Assembly (NCBI GenBank): GCA_037576215.1
Contig: JBANDB010000006.1
Location: 4,588,001 to 4,652,000, forward strand
Length of the DNA: 64,000 bases
Source: Armillaria gallica
Taxonomy: Eukaryota; Basidiomycota; Agaricomycetes; Agaricales; Physalacriaceae
Direction: 5' to 3'
The translations under genes and the position numbers were made by a program. Below the pieces are notes generated by a model. That model ran no database searches, had not been told where the DNA came from, and saw only the letters and a list, made by a program, of their open reading frames with translations. Below are positions 20,903 through 31,305 of this stretch, in pieces (position 1 is the first letter of the stretch; each line of letters begins with the position of its first letter).

Positions 20903-21616
20903 CTAGCCGGTGAGAAACTGCAAATTGTTAGGAAGGGCATTGTCAATATCATGCGAGGAAAGTGTGCTCCCATGGAATGCATTCGCTCTGCCACACTGCT
21001 TCTCGTAATCTTTGAAGAACTGCACCATCGGCGCCAAATCCTTCTTCAAAATTGTGTCGCCGTATCTATAGACATACATCTCCTCTGCCCTCAGCGCTAT
21101 AACATTTCCTGCCCAACGTATCGCAGCCTTGCCCCCAGTAATAGTCTGGATGCAGCGATTGATTGGGGACCCGTTCATTGTGAAATGATCATCGTATTGC
21201 ACTGCGATAGTGTGCCCCAGCTTTTTTGGGGTTGCCCCAAAAGTCTCAATAAAGAGTGAGCGAATAAAGTGGTTATGTCCGCTGTACCACAACTTATGGT
21301 CCAACATCTGATATCTATCTTCGGGATCGAGGTCCTCGCAGTCTGCTCCCCACAACCAAGGGAGTTTGATCATTCGGGGCCTGATCTCGTTCACGCCGAA
21401 GAGGATGGCATCGTAGGTGGTGATTCTGGGTGCATTGACGAGTTTGCAGTAAGCCTTGTGGTTGGGCCAGTCCTAGACATTTTTATGAGCATCAGTTTGA
21501 GTGAGCAGACAGAGACGCACCTGTGCTTGGTGTTCACAGCTGCAATAAGCAACGCTGTGGCATTTGGAACATTGCATCCTGCTGGGATTATCGCAGACAA
21601 CGCAAATGGCTACCAT
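20903..21616 (-). CDS. MYND-type zinc-finger protein, two exons
   Basis: Exon 1 21616-21521, intron 21520-21473 (GT-AG, 48 nt), exon 2 21472-20903, giving 221 aa. The MYND finger spans the intron: CVVCDNPSRMQCSKC, VAYCSCEHQAQ, then DWPNHKAYC. This gives the paired Cys positions, the YC-x3-H/C step and the H-x3-C end. MYND fingers usually bind proline-rich partner proteins, often in nuclear complexes. The remainder (about 165 residues) includes NRCIQTITGGKAAIRWAG, shared with the neighbouring copy at 22390-23013. This C-terminal block is not a family I can name. The reading frame is clean and the start ATG is the only one that includes the first Cys pair. Confidence 0.75.
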
Positions 21617-22389
21617 CGTTGCGAGGTGAGTGATGGTTGGGGAAAGAAGAGGCCGGATTGCAGCGGATGGTGTTTTCTTCGCTTATATTGTCCATCACGA
21701 TCAGATTTTCCCAAGATTTTCCGTGGTATGCCTCTGGCATCAGTCACGAATAACGTCATCTTGAATATGGACCATCTAGTACTTACCCTGCAACCTGGAT
21801 GCTTGAAGGAGTCTACTTTCAGTACCAGCCGTACTTGAATTCATCCACACATGGACCTTTTTAACAATGAGGGTAGAATCACTGACGGACATCTTGTCGA
21901 CAATTGAGTAGGTACCACGTAAAAACCAAGATGTTGGATTTTCGTAACCTATGTGTAATTTGCTTTGCAGAAGTTGAAGATATGATTACTTGACGAACCT
22001 AGATAAAAAATCAGTCTAGCTGACATGAATAATTGGAAACATACTTGGTCGACATGGATAGGAAAGGTGTAATGGCGTGATTAACATAATCTAGTTTTAA
22101 TGAGGTATTGACCGAGAAATAAATCGGTAAAAGGAAGAAAGAGATGGAGATCGGGCAGTGAGCGGACAAAAACAGGAAATTTTGGCGCATATATGCAGTC
22201 ACCAATGTTGGAGTCATGGACAGCGTGCTCTGATGAATGACAGAAGCAGTTCCCATATTCTTTGTATTCGGTTACAACGTAGTCTGTGGTACATGTTCTC
22301 TATCAACCCATCAAGAGCTGTATAACGTCCATCAAAAAACAAATGGAAAAAGAAAAGATAAAAATTGAGAACCTGGTGTAATTTGTCGT
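21617..22389. other. Intergenic, no gene seen
   Basis: AT-rich spacer between the two MYND copies. Short open stretches have no recognisable content. Confidence 0.5.
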
Positions 22390-23013
22390 TTACTCCCTGC
22401 TATAATCTTTAAAGTAATGAATCATTGGTGCCAAATCTTCCTCCATGACTACATCCTCATAAAAATCTGAGTTTAAACCCATCGCCCTAAGGGCAAAGAT
22501 ATTTCCAGACCAAGGGTGTGCGGTATTGCCTCCAGTAATAGTTTGAATGCACCGATTAAGGGCGGAGCCATTGATCAAAAAGTTATCATCGAACCAGAAT
22601 ACGAGAGTATAGCCAAGGGACGGTCCATTGGCCCCAAATCTCTGAATATAGTAATGGCGAGGATGGCAATCTTTTCCCGTGAACCATGGTGCCCTTTTGA
22701 GCTTCTGCCACATTCCTCCCACATCGGCTTTGTCAACGGGTCCGTATGTCCAGGGAATTTTGATGAGGCAAGGTTTAGTTTCATTCACACCGAAGAGTAT
22801 GGCATCAAAAGTGTTGTCACCCGCGTCGCTGACCCTCTTACAGTAGGCTTTGTGAGACGGCCAGTCCTACGGATATACGTTGTCAGAGCCTCAGCGACAC
22901 ATGTGGAAGAGGCCCACCTGGGCAATGTGCGCCTTACTACAGTAATAAGCGCTCTTGCATCTTGAGCATCATGTGCTTGTTGGGGTGTCGCAGATGAGAC
23001 AAGTGGTATCCAT
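22390..23013 (-). pseudogene. MYND-type zinc-finger gene copy, broken in exon 1
   Basis: Paralogue of 20903-21616 with the same exon layout: exon 1 23013-22918, intron 22917-22867, exon 2 22866-22390. Exon 1 reads CLICDTPTST-stop-CSRC, with UGA at 22971, then AYYCSKAHIAQ. Exon 2 has DWPSHKAYCKR and NRCIQTITGGNTAHPWSG. The spacing of all metal ligands is kept. The C-terminus is about 30 residues shorter than in the intact copy, ending FKDYSRE. A single stop inside the zinc finger makes it probably non-functional unless translation starts elsewhere. Confidence 0.7.
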
Positions 23014-23777
23014 ACTGTGAGAGATGCTTTCTACAAGCGACATCATCAGTTTATAGGGCTGCAATCATTAACGATGAGGCGTTACCTTTGGGATGATAGT
23101 AAGAATCTGAGGGACGCCGTGTGGGAAAGGCTAGATGTCCGATCTCGCTCCTATATCTAAGCGCTGGTCATTATTAGGCGCGCTCTGATGATGGTCCCAA
23201 TGACAACCTCCGGAGGGTCCTTTGTGGCAATCACACCAGAAATCTGGAAATTTAGGATGTTCCGATTATAGCACCTATACCTAAGTTTTCGGAAAGTGAA
23301 TGAGACCTGCTGAAATTTCGTTTGATACTGAAAGTTCCAAGACGGCGTGAAATCTATCTGGAATTGAAGAAAACAGAAATGGATCACAAGGCTCTGGTGC
23401 TCGAGCCGAAACTAATTGTTCCTAGCTACCCTGAATTGTTGCCGAAAGCACGTATTTCGGCAGGACCAGTACCAAAATTATAAGGCCTATTGAAATCTAG
23501 TTACCTTGCTTGAAAAGAAGGTCTACCCAAGGTGATGGCCTTCCTTTTCTAGTATGGCCGAGGGTGCCTGAAAACTGTGACTTTGGGAAATAATACTGCC
23601 AAATACTACATATAGCTTGGTCACTCCTTCCCAAAACTGTAACTTCGAAAACTAATACTACCAAACACTGAATTCCTTGCGCAATAGAGCATATTCGAAA
23701 TGGTAGGCTCGTTTACCAGCCAGCGTTTCGCCCACGTGGCTGTGCTATCACTTTGGGGTGAAAGTGGCAGGGCAAAA
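23014..23777. other. Intergenic, no gene seen
   Basis: No convincing coding frame and no repeat recognised within the window. Confidence 0.5.
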
Positions 23778-24741
23778 TGGAAACATTTTAGAGGGTCACG
23801 CTTTCTGTGACTTGGGACTTAGAAAAACTTTGTGTCCTCTCTGCCAATCCTGATGTTTGTCCACTCCCCTCCCTCACAATGCATTTCAGGTGTGTTTATT
23901 TTACACTTTGTTTACCATTGAACGTCCCACACAGCTCATTCTAAGTGTATCACCTTGAAAAAACTACTTGACCATTGGTCCTATGATGTCATTCTTCTGA
24001 GTTATTGTCACTCATTGGGTAGCAAAATAGAGAATTTGATAAGGGTAAATTTATTGGATCTCAAATAGGGCTGCACACTGTCTGTAACTGTCCATATACC
24101 ATAAGGTCAACTTCGCTGATGGCTTCGGTCCGTACAATTATGGCTGTATTGGTTCTGGCTGGGTACAACACTATTACCAGCTTGAATAAGGTCCTCAATG
24201 CATATAGAACAGCATGGCGTACCGTTTAATGCACCTTGAGTACATTATGGCCATGGGATTGACCTTTATTGGGTAGCTGAACAGACATAGGGGCTGTCCT
24301 TATGGCGTCATACTATCCTAAAGGCTGAAATTCGAGCTGTAAATTGCACAGCATGTGTAGACACATGAAATAAGATGATGGTGAGTCATTTCATTTATGT
24401 TAAAGGGCACCTACAAGCCTCATAAACATGCATTTATCACTTATAGCACTGCCACACAAATACGGCCGTCAATGGCCGTATTGTATGGTATCACTTGAAG
24501 GGCTCATGGCTTCGGTACATATACCGTACATGGAAGCCGTACCACCATACAATATGGTTACAGTGTGCAGCCCTAATCTCAAATGATTTATGAACAGAGA
24601 TACCATGCATACTAATACTTCTGGAACCAATCAGAGGTGGAGGAGACGTACTGGCTACCAAAAACGAGGGCTAGGGCAGAAACCAGCAAAATTTCACTAA
24701 GTCCCAAGTCACAGGAAGCATGACTCTCTGAAATGTCTCTG
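23778..24741. mobile_element. Inverted-repeat element (MITE-like) hosting a second MITE
   Basis: Arms 23778-23836 and 24687-24741 are inverted copies; the core GTGACTTGGGACTTAG is identical. The right end is followed by TA (24742-24743), while the left is preceded by AA, perhaps a mutated TA. Without the nested hAT MITE and its extra 8-bp duplication it would be about 446 bp. No transposase is present. Confidence 0.6.
24066..24575. mobile_element. hAT-type MITE, 510 bp, perfect 8-bp target duplication
   Basis: Perfect 16-bp TIRs TAGGGCTGCACACTGT (24066-24081 and the complement of 24560-24575), flanked by ATCTCAAA at 24058-24065 and 24576-24583. An 8-bp duplication and T/CAGGG ends are characteristic of hAT. 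Inside there is a hairpin-forming GGCCGTATTGTATGG region and no ORF. Confidence 0.88.
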
Positions 24742-24743
24742 TA

Positions 24744-25294
24744 TTGACCAGTCTGTTCGCAAGCTCACCTCCCCATGTCAAAACAAGTCATCCCTGTAGT
24801 GGCGGTTTCACACCAGTCCCTGATTCTTTCCTTTTTTCTTATCTGATATGCTGGTGCTCGGCATTACACAGATCCAATCCATACATTTTTACATTAACAA
24901 TTTCCAACAAGATACACAAGATGCAGTATTCTACAATTGGTGAAAATGTCTAAAAATCAGCCCCAAAGTCTCTTCAATACATGGTCAATTGACTGCAAGA
25001 AAAAGTAAGGAAGACACTGTACAAGGTCTTGCAGTTTGGGTCAATAGATCCAAAGTTAGGCAAAGTGTACTCTGTGTTATGTCACTCAAAAAAATTGGTT
25101 TTGCCATGCAGTGATATCATCTCCATAAAAGGGAAAGGATTTGAGACAAAGTACACTTTGGAGGACCTGAGGGCAACAAGCAATCTATCCATTACAAATT
25201 TGATGTATTGATGCATGAGAGTGGGATCAAGCTTGGATTATTGTACTCATTCACAGCATTCTCACCACAAAATGTGGTTAAGTCTGGCTTTTTA
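24744..25294. other. Intergenic, no gene seen
   Basis: Low-complexity AT-rich sequence. Short plus-strand frames only. Confidence 0.45.
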
Positions 25295-25675
25295 CTAGGA
25301 TTGATAGCCAGGTTTCTCAAGGCTGCTGCAGTGAAGACTCTTCCAAGTTTCCTGAACCTTAACAGTTTCTACATCAGACACACCCATCCATTCCAATAAA
25401 GTCATTTCCATGTCATTCATTATTGCTTCTTCCGTGGCTTCTGCCGCAAAGTGCCTTTCAAAACCAGCCGTTTCTTCCTCCATTAATGCTTCTGCTGCCT
25501 TTGAAGAAGGCTCGTGGTGCCAAACCAGATCTTCCAACCCAGGAATAATGTTGTCCACATTGTTGTACTTCTCCAACTGAGCCATTGACAGTTTAATGTT
25601 CTCATATGACAAATTATTCTGCGAAAGCCAAATCTTGTTCTTCCTAATTGTGTACATCGTTTCAAGCAAGAACAT
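25295..25675 (-). CDS. Unrecognised ORF, possibly an exon
   Basis: 126 residues without a stop. It is rich in Glu and helical, with LEDLVWHHEPSSKAAEALME and EEAIMNDMEMTLLEWMG. No family is recognised. It lies downstream of the DUF6532-type gene on the same strand and might be a further exon or a separate remnant. Confidence 0.3.
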   Translation of the reverse strand: MFLLETMYTIRKNKIWLSQNNLSYENIKLSMAQLEKYNNVDNIIPGLEDLVWHHEPSSKAAEALMEEETAGFERHFAAEATEEAIMNDMEMTLLEWMGVSDVETVKVQETWKSLHCSSLEKPGYQS

Positions 25676-26131
25676 ATCAGCTGCTTTGGCCCAACAAACA
25701 CTACACTTAATAAACCATTAATATCTTGTGGGGTTCATGCAAGACTGTTGCAGTGGACACCAAGTTTAAATTGTCATCTGGAAAGTATACCATCACTATA
25801 TGGTACTATATAGGCCATGTAGGCATGTAGTTAAGCTAGGGAGGGTCCTATTACCTAGAAGTATATCAATGGCATTTTCTATCATAGAGCTGCTCTATAG
25901 GGACTATACCTGTATATGACTATGAGATCAGGATCCACAGGTACAGTGTTTCCAAGCGACAGAACCCCGATTCAGCTAATTCAGAATACTTCTGTTATCT
26001 TATCTTCAATTGTAATGTATATGACATCATTGTAAGTGGGCATAGACATAGATTGGCATATGGTGCATACAGGCATAGGTATCATAACTTGATCATAATG
26101 CATACTTACAGTCATATAAAGAAACACATCC
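25676..26131. other. Intergenic, no gene seen
   Basis: Contains AT-rich ATATAGG/CTATAG runs and no convincing coding frame. Confidence 0.4.
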
Positions 26132-28531
26132 TCAGTCAGCCCCAGTGGTAAGGGGTGTAGCTGGAGCTGCAATATCACGTGAAAGATCACTGAGCATGAA
26201 CATAGACTTTGCTGTTCCGACTGCTTGCACCTCCATTTGCTCAACATAACTGGTGTATTGCCTAGCATGAGACAGAATAAATGAGTCATGATAGCATTCA
26301 TTTACGATCAACAAGCATACCTGCCACTTGCAAACAGATCTTTCCATAGGTGCTGAGGAGCATCTGAGCCTGCTGCCTGATAGACCGCCTCCCATTCCTT
26401 CAGACCATTAAGGTGCTGCATGTATACAGCACCATCACCCTCCTTCTGCCCATAGTTATTGGTCAAGAACTTGACCATCTTATACTGACCTCTTTCATAT
26501 TTGTTGATCATGCATTCAATCTAGAGACGTGAATCAGCTGCAGAACACCATAGAATGAATATTAATAGCTTGCAGCAGATAGAACCAGAGCAATCACTGT
26601 GAACAGAATCTCATTGTTTGGGAAGAAGCCAGGGTGTAGTCCTTCTTTCCCATGCTGTTCTTTAAAGTACCTTTCATTGATAACCATGATGATCAACAGA
26701 GACAGATAGTAACCTGGGCCTGGAAGACTGCAAATGCCCATCGGATCCTTGATATTTGGCAATGAGTGAGCATCTAGCAAACTTGGAGAACATTTTACCT
26801 GAAGAATAAAGCTTTTCTCCTTTGACTTGAGAGCTTTGACAAGCTCTCGGTTATAGTTAATGGTGGCTGAATCCCCGCCTTTTTGAAAACTGAACACTAG
26901 ATTGTGCTTGCTATGAATGAATTTGCGAGCATCAGACTTGAGGTCACCGCGATGCTGAGTCTGTTGTTGCACTATCTACACACCAACATGTGACATCAGA
27001 ATGTAAATATGAATAACAGATCATGTACCAATCCAATTTCTTCATGGGTGGGTGCTGGGTGGCCAATGTAGTTACAGTCCTTGATCATGTGATCAACAGC
27101 CATGTACCATGCCTGGATAACCATGGCCTCAAGTTCTGAGTCTTCAAGTCAAGGGAATGTGTTGATCATAAGCTGGCACAGGTAGGGATATGATGCTTTG
27201 ACTAGCCAGCAATGTGCGATAGAAAGATCTGACATATGAAGACCTTTATCTTCCTTTGACTTCTTCTTCTGCTTCAGTGCAGGTTCTTTATCTGCAGTTT
27301 CAGATGTGTCAGACTCCTTGGGCTGTTTTGATCCATGCGACTGAAGGCAAATATATCAGCTTGATCTCATGTATTGATCAAACATACCATTAACATGGGT
27401 TCCTCATTTTCCTTGTCTGTATCATCAGTTGCTGGTGCAGGCAAACTGAAAGGATTGAGTTGGGGAGTCCATCCTTCTGTTGGGAGCATATGTATATGGT
27501 GAGTTAAATGTGGATGGTGAGCTGGAACACTGATTCAGCATGGGAACTATGAATAGACAATCAAACCCTCACATTTTGCACTGAGCACAGGAGTAGGCAT
27601 GGAAATGATCTAACAAAGCTTATAAAATCTGTTGCATGATACCAAGCAAGCAAAGACATGTACATTGGCTCCTGGAGAGAGGGATACCCTGCTGTCATTG
27701 TTATCATTGGCATTTGGATCAGCGTTGATCTCTGCGAGCTCAGCTGCAGTAAACTCTGAGAAAGAGTCACTATGGCTAGCAGGTGTACTAGTTGGAGTTA
27801 TGTTTGAGCCTGACATGACATGTTATCTCTCTCTATGGTGGAATTAAGTAGACACCTACACTGATCCAATGGAGAAATATTGTTATTGAGCATGAATGGT
27901 GCATGTCCAGGAAAGGATCCCATCCCTGTGGTAGTATCTATCAGAGATAAGATAGACCAGCTTAAAGAATCAAACATACCAGGATACATAAACAGGTTTG
28001 AAGTCCACATGTCAGCACCTGCACTGGGGATGGGATTACTGAATGGGTATAATGGGTTTACACCTGTAAAAGATGTGTTTCTGGGTCCCATTGCATCAAA
28101 AAACGGACTCTGATAGAATGCAGAGATGTCAGTGTTTCCTCTCTGTGGTGTGACTGGCATTGCTAGCATTGGCGAGGGTGATTCACTTCCATCAGCTCCA
28201 AGAGTTTCACCAGAAACCTCACTGGAGGCATTTTGCAAGTGAGCCTTGTTGTGACGTTTGGCAGCTTCAAAATTCTTTTGAACCATGGCCTCTATGATGT
28301 GAGTGAGACATGCAAATTGCTGTCAGAAAGGAACTCACGGTGTGTCTTCATGGGACCAGTGACAATAGTTTCACGATGTCCACATCCAGTGGGAGCAGAA
28401 GGCAAATCTGAGGAGAAACTGAAGGTTGACATGGAGGGCAGAGTGAAGAAAATTTTCTTTGCTCCTGACTGAGTTTCAACAGCAGCAAATTCGGGAGCCA
28501 ATGAGAGATCATTAGTTTGGATTGTCTCCAA
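26132..28531 (-). pseudogene. DUF6532-type multi-exon gene, one internal UGA
   Basis: Basidiomycete protein of unknown function, often with a Ser/Pro-rich N-terminus. Seen: an N-terminal exon region 28531-28340, then MVQKNFEAAKRHNKAH (28286 on) and Ser/Pro/Asn-rich exons to about 27700. A Lys/Glu-rich segment (KQKKKSKED, near 27260) looks like a nuclear signal. The conserved domain starts LSIAHCWLVKASYPYL, continues TQHRGDLKSDARKFI, then FFPNNEILFTVIALVLSAAS and MINKYERGQYKMVKFL, and ends at 26132. Six or more short introns are implied. UGA in TFP-stop-LEDSELEAM (near 27150) is consistent with CGA-to-UGA, so the copy may be dead. The exact first ATG is unsure. It is divergent from the Plavaka gene with almost no spacer. 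Confidence 0.6.
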
Positions 28532-28580
28532 TTCACTGTGCAGCCTGCTATCTCACCCTCCACCATACTCATATACCAAC

Positions 28581-29731
28581 ATGCCATTGTCCTTTACTTG
28601 CAGCTACTGCAAGATCACCACCTTTCCCACCAGTGCCAAACTTCAGCAACATCAACAGCAGGCTTCAAGTTGCAAAGTCATGCACCAGACTCAGCTGCAA
28701 CAGCACTGGACTGAATTCCTCTGGGAGCATGGAGCCAAGATTGCACTCTCCTCAGTGGTGCCAGAGCCTGATACTGAGGATCCACAAGCTATTGATGATG
28801 ATGAGATGTTTTCTGTCTATCCTGTTAACTTCGTAGAAAACAGTGTAGGTGATGATATGGACAACATTGATGCTTGTCCACCATCTCCACAACCTCCACA
28901 GGCAGTCACCCTAGAGGACATCTCAGAAGAGGACGACAACAGCTGGCACAGTAACATGTTTCCACCAGTGAAAGGTGCTGGAGTGCCTATATCAGCCACA
29001 CTCAAACTGATGTTGTTTCATCATATCAGAGATGAACAGGTCCTTGCTGGTGCTGAGGTCTGGGAGCCATTTGCTGATGAAGAAGAATGGGAGCTAGCAA
29101 AGTGGCTGATTAAGAATGTCAGACATAATGCAGCAGACGAATTTCTCAAACTGCGAATTGTAAGTTTCATATTTACACTGGTGTTCAAGAACATGCTAAC
29201 CTGAATATTGGCAGATCACCTCGCATGCACAACCCTCATTCAGGAACAAAGAACAATTTCTCAAAAAGATTGATGCCTTGCCAGCTGGTGTTCCATGGAA
29301 ACTAGAAACCCTTCAACTCAGAGGCAATATCACAGATCTTGATGGCAAAGCTCATACTGAGGACCTTGAACTATGGTACCGTGACCCAGTTGAGTGCATT
29401 CATGAACTGTTGGAAAATCCCACATTTCAAGAGGTGATGAAATATGCACCTGAGCGAACAGTTCTCAAAAGAAACCCTGAGATTGAGGTTATCAATGAGA
29501 TGTGAATGGGATCCTGGTGGTGGCAGCTTCAGGTGGGTCTCATTTAGTCATAGAATATGAGGGTGACTCACATGAAACCCTCAGGACCTACTACCCCCTG
29601 GCACAACTATCTGTCCAGTCATTCTCTCATCTGATAAGACAAGACTGTCTCAGTTTCAGGGAGACAAGAGTGCATGGCCAGTCTACCTAACAATCGGCAA
29701 TATATCAAAGGACATCCATTGTGAGGCTTCC
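28581..29731 (+). pseudogene. Plavaka transposase, N-terminal part
   Basis: Starts with a C2H2-like finger (FTCSYCKITTFPTSAKLQQH) and an acidic region. The characteristic block follows: WLIKNVRHNAADEFLKL, an intron 29161-29215 (GTAAGT...GCAG), FRNKEQFLKKIDALPAG and EDLELWYRDPVECIHELL, then INEM-UGA-MGSWWWQLQ. The UGA at 29502 and a short frameshift near 29520-29600 precede ILSSDKTRLSQFQGDKSAW and VYLTIGNISKDI. These blocks match the Zn-finger plus transposase arrangement of Plavaka, a CACTA-like group of Agaricomycetes. The frame is cut by the E3 LTR after GCTTCC and resumes at 39433. Confidence 0.8.
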
Positions 29732-30199
29732 TGTTATGATTTATTCATTTTATCTTATCTTATCTGAGATAAGATAAGATGCTTACTCACCCATTATCTT
29801 TAGACCCACAACTCCCAGAGAGTCTTCATAAATCTTCACATCGCTAACACGTCACACTCGGTCAACGTGTGCTCAATACGTTATTCCAAGCGACGTGTAC
29901 TAAACACATACTGGATACGTGTTATTCTTGGCTACCGTGTATTTGGCTTATTCACTTTCTAACATGGTAGCCACATCTTAGTACCATTTACAGACCCTCA
30001 CTTTAGTATATAAGTAGCTTACTCAAAGCCTGTATTTCCCTAGCTTTGAGCTAAAGTTTATTCATACCGAAACACACTCCTTCTCGCTAAGCGCTACTAA
30101 AGTTCGTCTTGGGCAGCAATCATCACAAGGACTAGTCGGTGACTGTACGAACGCGATACAGCCAAACTATTTACCTTTGATTGCAGTTCGGGTCTTACA
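29732..30199 (+). repeat. 5' LTR of E3 with promoter
   Basis: 468 bp. TATATAA at 30007-30013, then AGCTTTGAGCTAA (30042-30054) where the transcript should begin. Near the left end is a perfect 14-bp palindrome built of GATAAG motifs (29752-29780). In the middle are several ACGTGT repeats. It differs from the 3' LTR almost only by C/T and A/G changes. Confidence 0.93.
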
Positions 30200-30200
30200 A

Positions 30201-30213
30201 TTAGCTCAAAGCT
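30201..30213 (+). other. Self-complementary primer-binding site of E3
   Basis: TTAGCTCAAAGCT lies one base after the LTR and is the exact complement of AGCTTTGAGCTAA at 30042-30054, just downstream of the LTR TATA box. This is the arrangement known from Tf1/sushi elements, in which the 5' end of the element mRNA folds back as primer. Confidence 0.75.
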
Positions 30214-30240
30214 TTTTACTTATTCACCTCCCCAGACCCC

Positions 30241-30468
30241 ATGGAAGACGACGCACGTATTATAGCCATCGCACTAGGAATACCCAGCGCCACCTTCGTC
30301 TCCCTTGCCATCATTCTTGCAGTCAGGTTCCGCTATAGAACAAGACAACTACAGCTACAACGACAAGAAGAGGCACACCGAACCACCCCCTCAGTCATTA
30401 CCGATAATACAAATGGCATCCCGCTCGAGCAGCAGCCACCCCGACTCTACGCACCCGTACCATGCTGA
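30241..30468 (+). CDS. E3 ORF0: small protein with a membrane segment
   Basis: 75 residues, the first ATG after the PBS. Residues 7-30 (IIAIALGIPSATFVSLAIIL) form one hydrophobic helix followed by a basic stretch (RFRYRTR). This is a typical single-pass membrane or signal-anchor layout. The end, NGIPLEQQPPRLYAPVP, is matched in E4 by NGIPLQRQQPPIIAPIP. The following ORF A starts inside it in another frame. No function is known to me. It could be a membrane-targeting accessory protein or a translated leader ORF that controls gag. Confidence 0.55.
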   Translation: MEDDARIIAIALGIPSATFVSLAIILAVRFRYRTRQLQLQRQEEAHRTTPSVITDNTNGIPLEQQPPRLYAPVPC

Positions 30469-31111
30469 CCGATCCCAATCCACCAGTTCACTGGATCAGG
30501 AGTCGACCAGATGGAGACGAACGTTTCTGAGTCGCTTCCTCCTGTCATCCCAGAGAGACAATCTCCTTCCCCTCCCAGAAGCAGTGCGCTCAACATCCCC
30601 ATCACCACCGACCATCCCGCTTCCTATTATGCATCGCTTGTCCCTCGAACTCCCTCACCCGGCACGAACTCCCTCAGCGCCGCCTGTGGCAGGAGATTCA
30701 ACATGGGCCGCCACACCCGACCCCACGCCCCAGCCACCAATAACAACCCTGGGGCTGACAGGCACCCTACTCCACCACCCACAGCCAGTGTTACTTTCGA
30801 GGAGTTCTGGGACAATATCGACATCCCCTATAGTGCCTACTTCCCGGCCCCCAACCGCACCTCGCCCGACCACGGTGAACCTCCCTCGAGACGCCGCGGA
30901 ACCCTTACAACGTGGGACTACCCCATACAGGCCACCGAGCAGACACTCGAGCCTATACACGTTGAGGAACCCGTCGCTGGCCCCTCTACCTTATCCCCGC
31001 CAGGGCGACCCATCAGATCCCCGCGAAGGAACTGTCCCCCTCGAGCAAGTCATTGGGAGCGATGTGCTGCACCACATCTATGTGTGCACCAAATTTTGGC
31101 TTTCACCTTGA
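30413..31111 (+). CDS. E3 ORF A: Ser/Pro-rich leader ORF overlapping ORF0 and ORF B
   Basis: 232 residues from ATGGCATCCC, a start shared exactly with E4 (41647). Ser-rich N-terminus (MASRSSSSHPDSTHPYHADR), then FLSRFLLSSQRDNLLPLPE and LELPHPARTPSAP, all with close counterparts in E4. Its 3' half overlaps ORF B in another frame. Low-complexity composition means the frame could stay open by chance. The conserved start and shared blocks argue for real coding at least up to about 30780. Confidence 0.45.
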   Translation: MASRSSSSHPDSTHPYHADRSQSTSSLDQESTRWRRTFLSRFLLSSQRDNLLPLPEAVRSTSPSPPTIPLPIMHRLSLELPHPARTPSAPPVAGDSTWAATPDPTPQPPITTLGLTGTLLHHPQPVLLSRSSGTISTSPIVPTSRPPTAPRPTTVNLPRDAAEPLQRGTTPYRPPSRHSSLYTLRNPSLAPLPYPRQGDPSDPREGTVPLEQVIGSDVLHHIYVCTKFWLSP

Positions 31112-31305
31112 TACAGCGACTAGGTGCTACGCTACAACTACTTTCACTTGCCGCTCCTCCAGTTGCACTTTCCTACCATTCAAAAACGGAATTCCTGCGG
31201 AATCCGCCTGGGCTACCGCCCATCCACCAAGCGATACATCGTCCGCCTGGCCATATGCTATCCACCACGAAACCGCCTCGTTTCATGGGAATTTGGCTGG
31301 CCTAG
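30511..31305 (+). CDS. E3 ORF B: second overlapping leader ORF
   Basis: 264 residues in the frame next to ORF A. The block EFWDNIDIPYSAYFPAPN, later EQTLEPIHVEEPVAGPST, is conserved in E4 (FWDNLTIPYSAYFPSNSGS, EPVAGPSH). In E4 this frame runs unbroken to a stop that overlaps the gag start. In E3 the middle (about 31080-32080) differs and the frame is interrupted. Function unknown: it might be an N-terminal extension or separate product of gag. Confidence 0.45.
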   Translation: METNVSESLPPVIPERQSPSPPRSSALNIPITTDHPASYYASLVPRTPSPGTNSLSAACGRRFNMGRHTRPHAPATNNNPGADRHPTPPPTASVTFEEFWDNIDIPYSAYFPAPNRTSPDHGEPPSRRRGTLTTWDYPIQATEQTLEPIHVEEPVAGPSTLSPPGRPIRSPRRNCPPRASHWERCAAPHLCVHQILAFTLIQRLGATLQLLSLAAPPVALSYHSKTEFLRNPPGLPPIHQAIHRPPGHMLSTTKPPRFMGIWLA

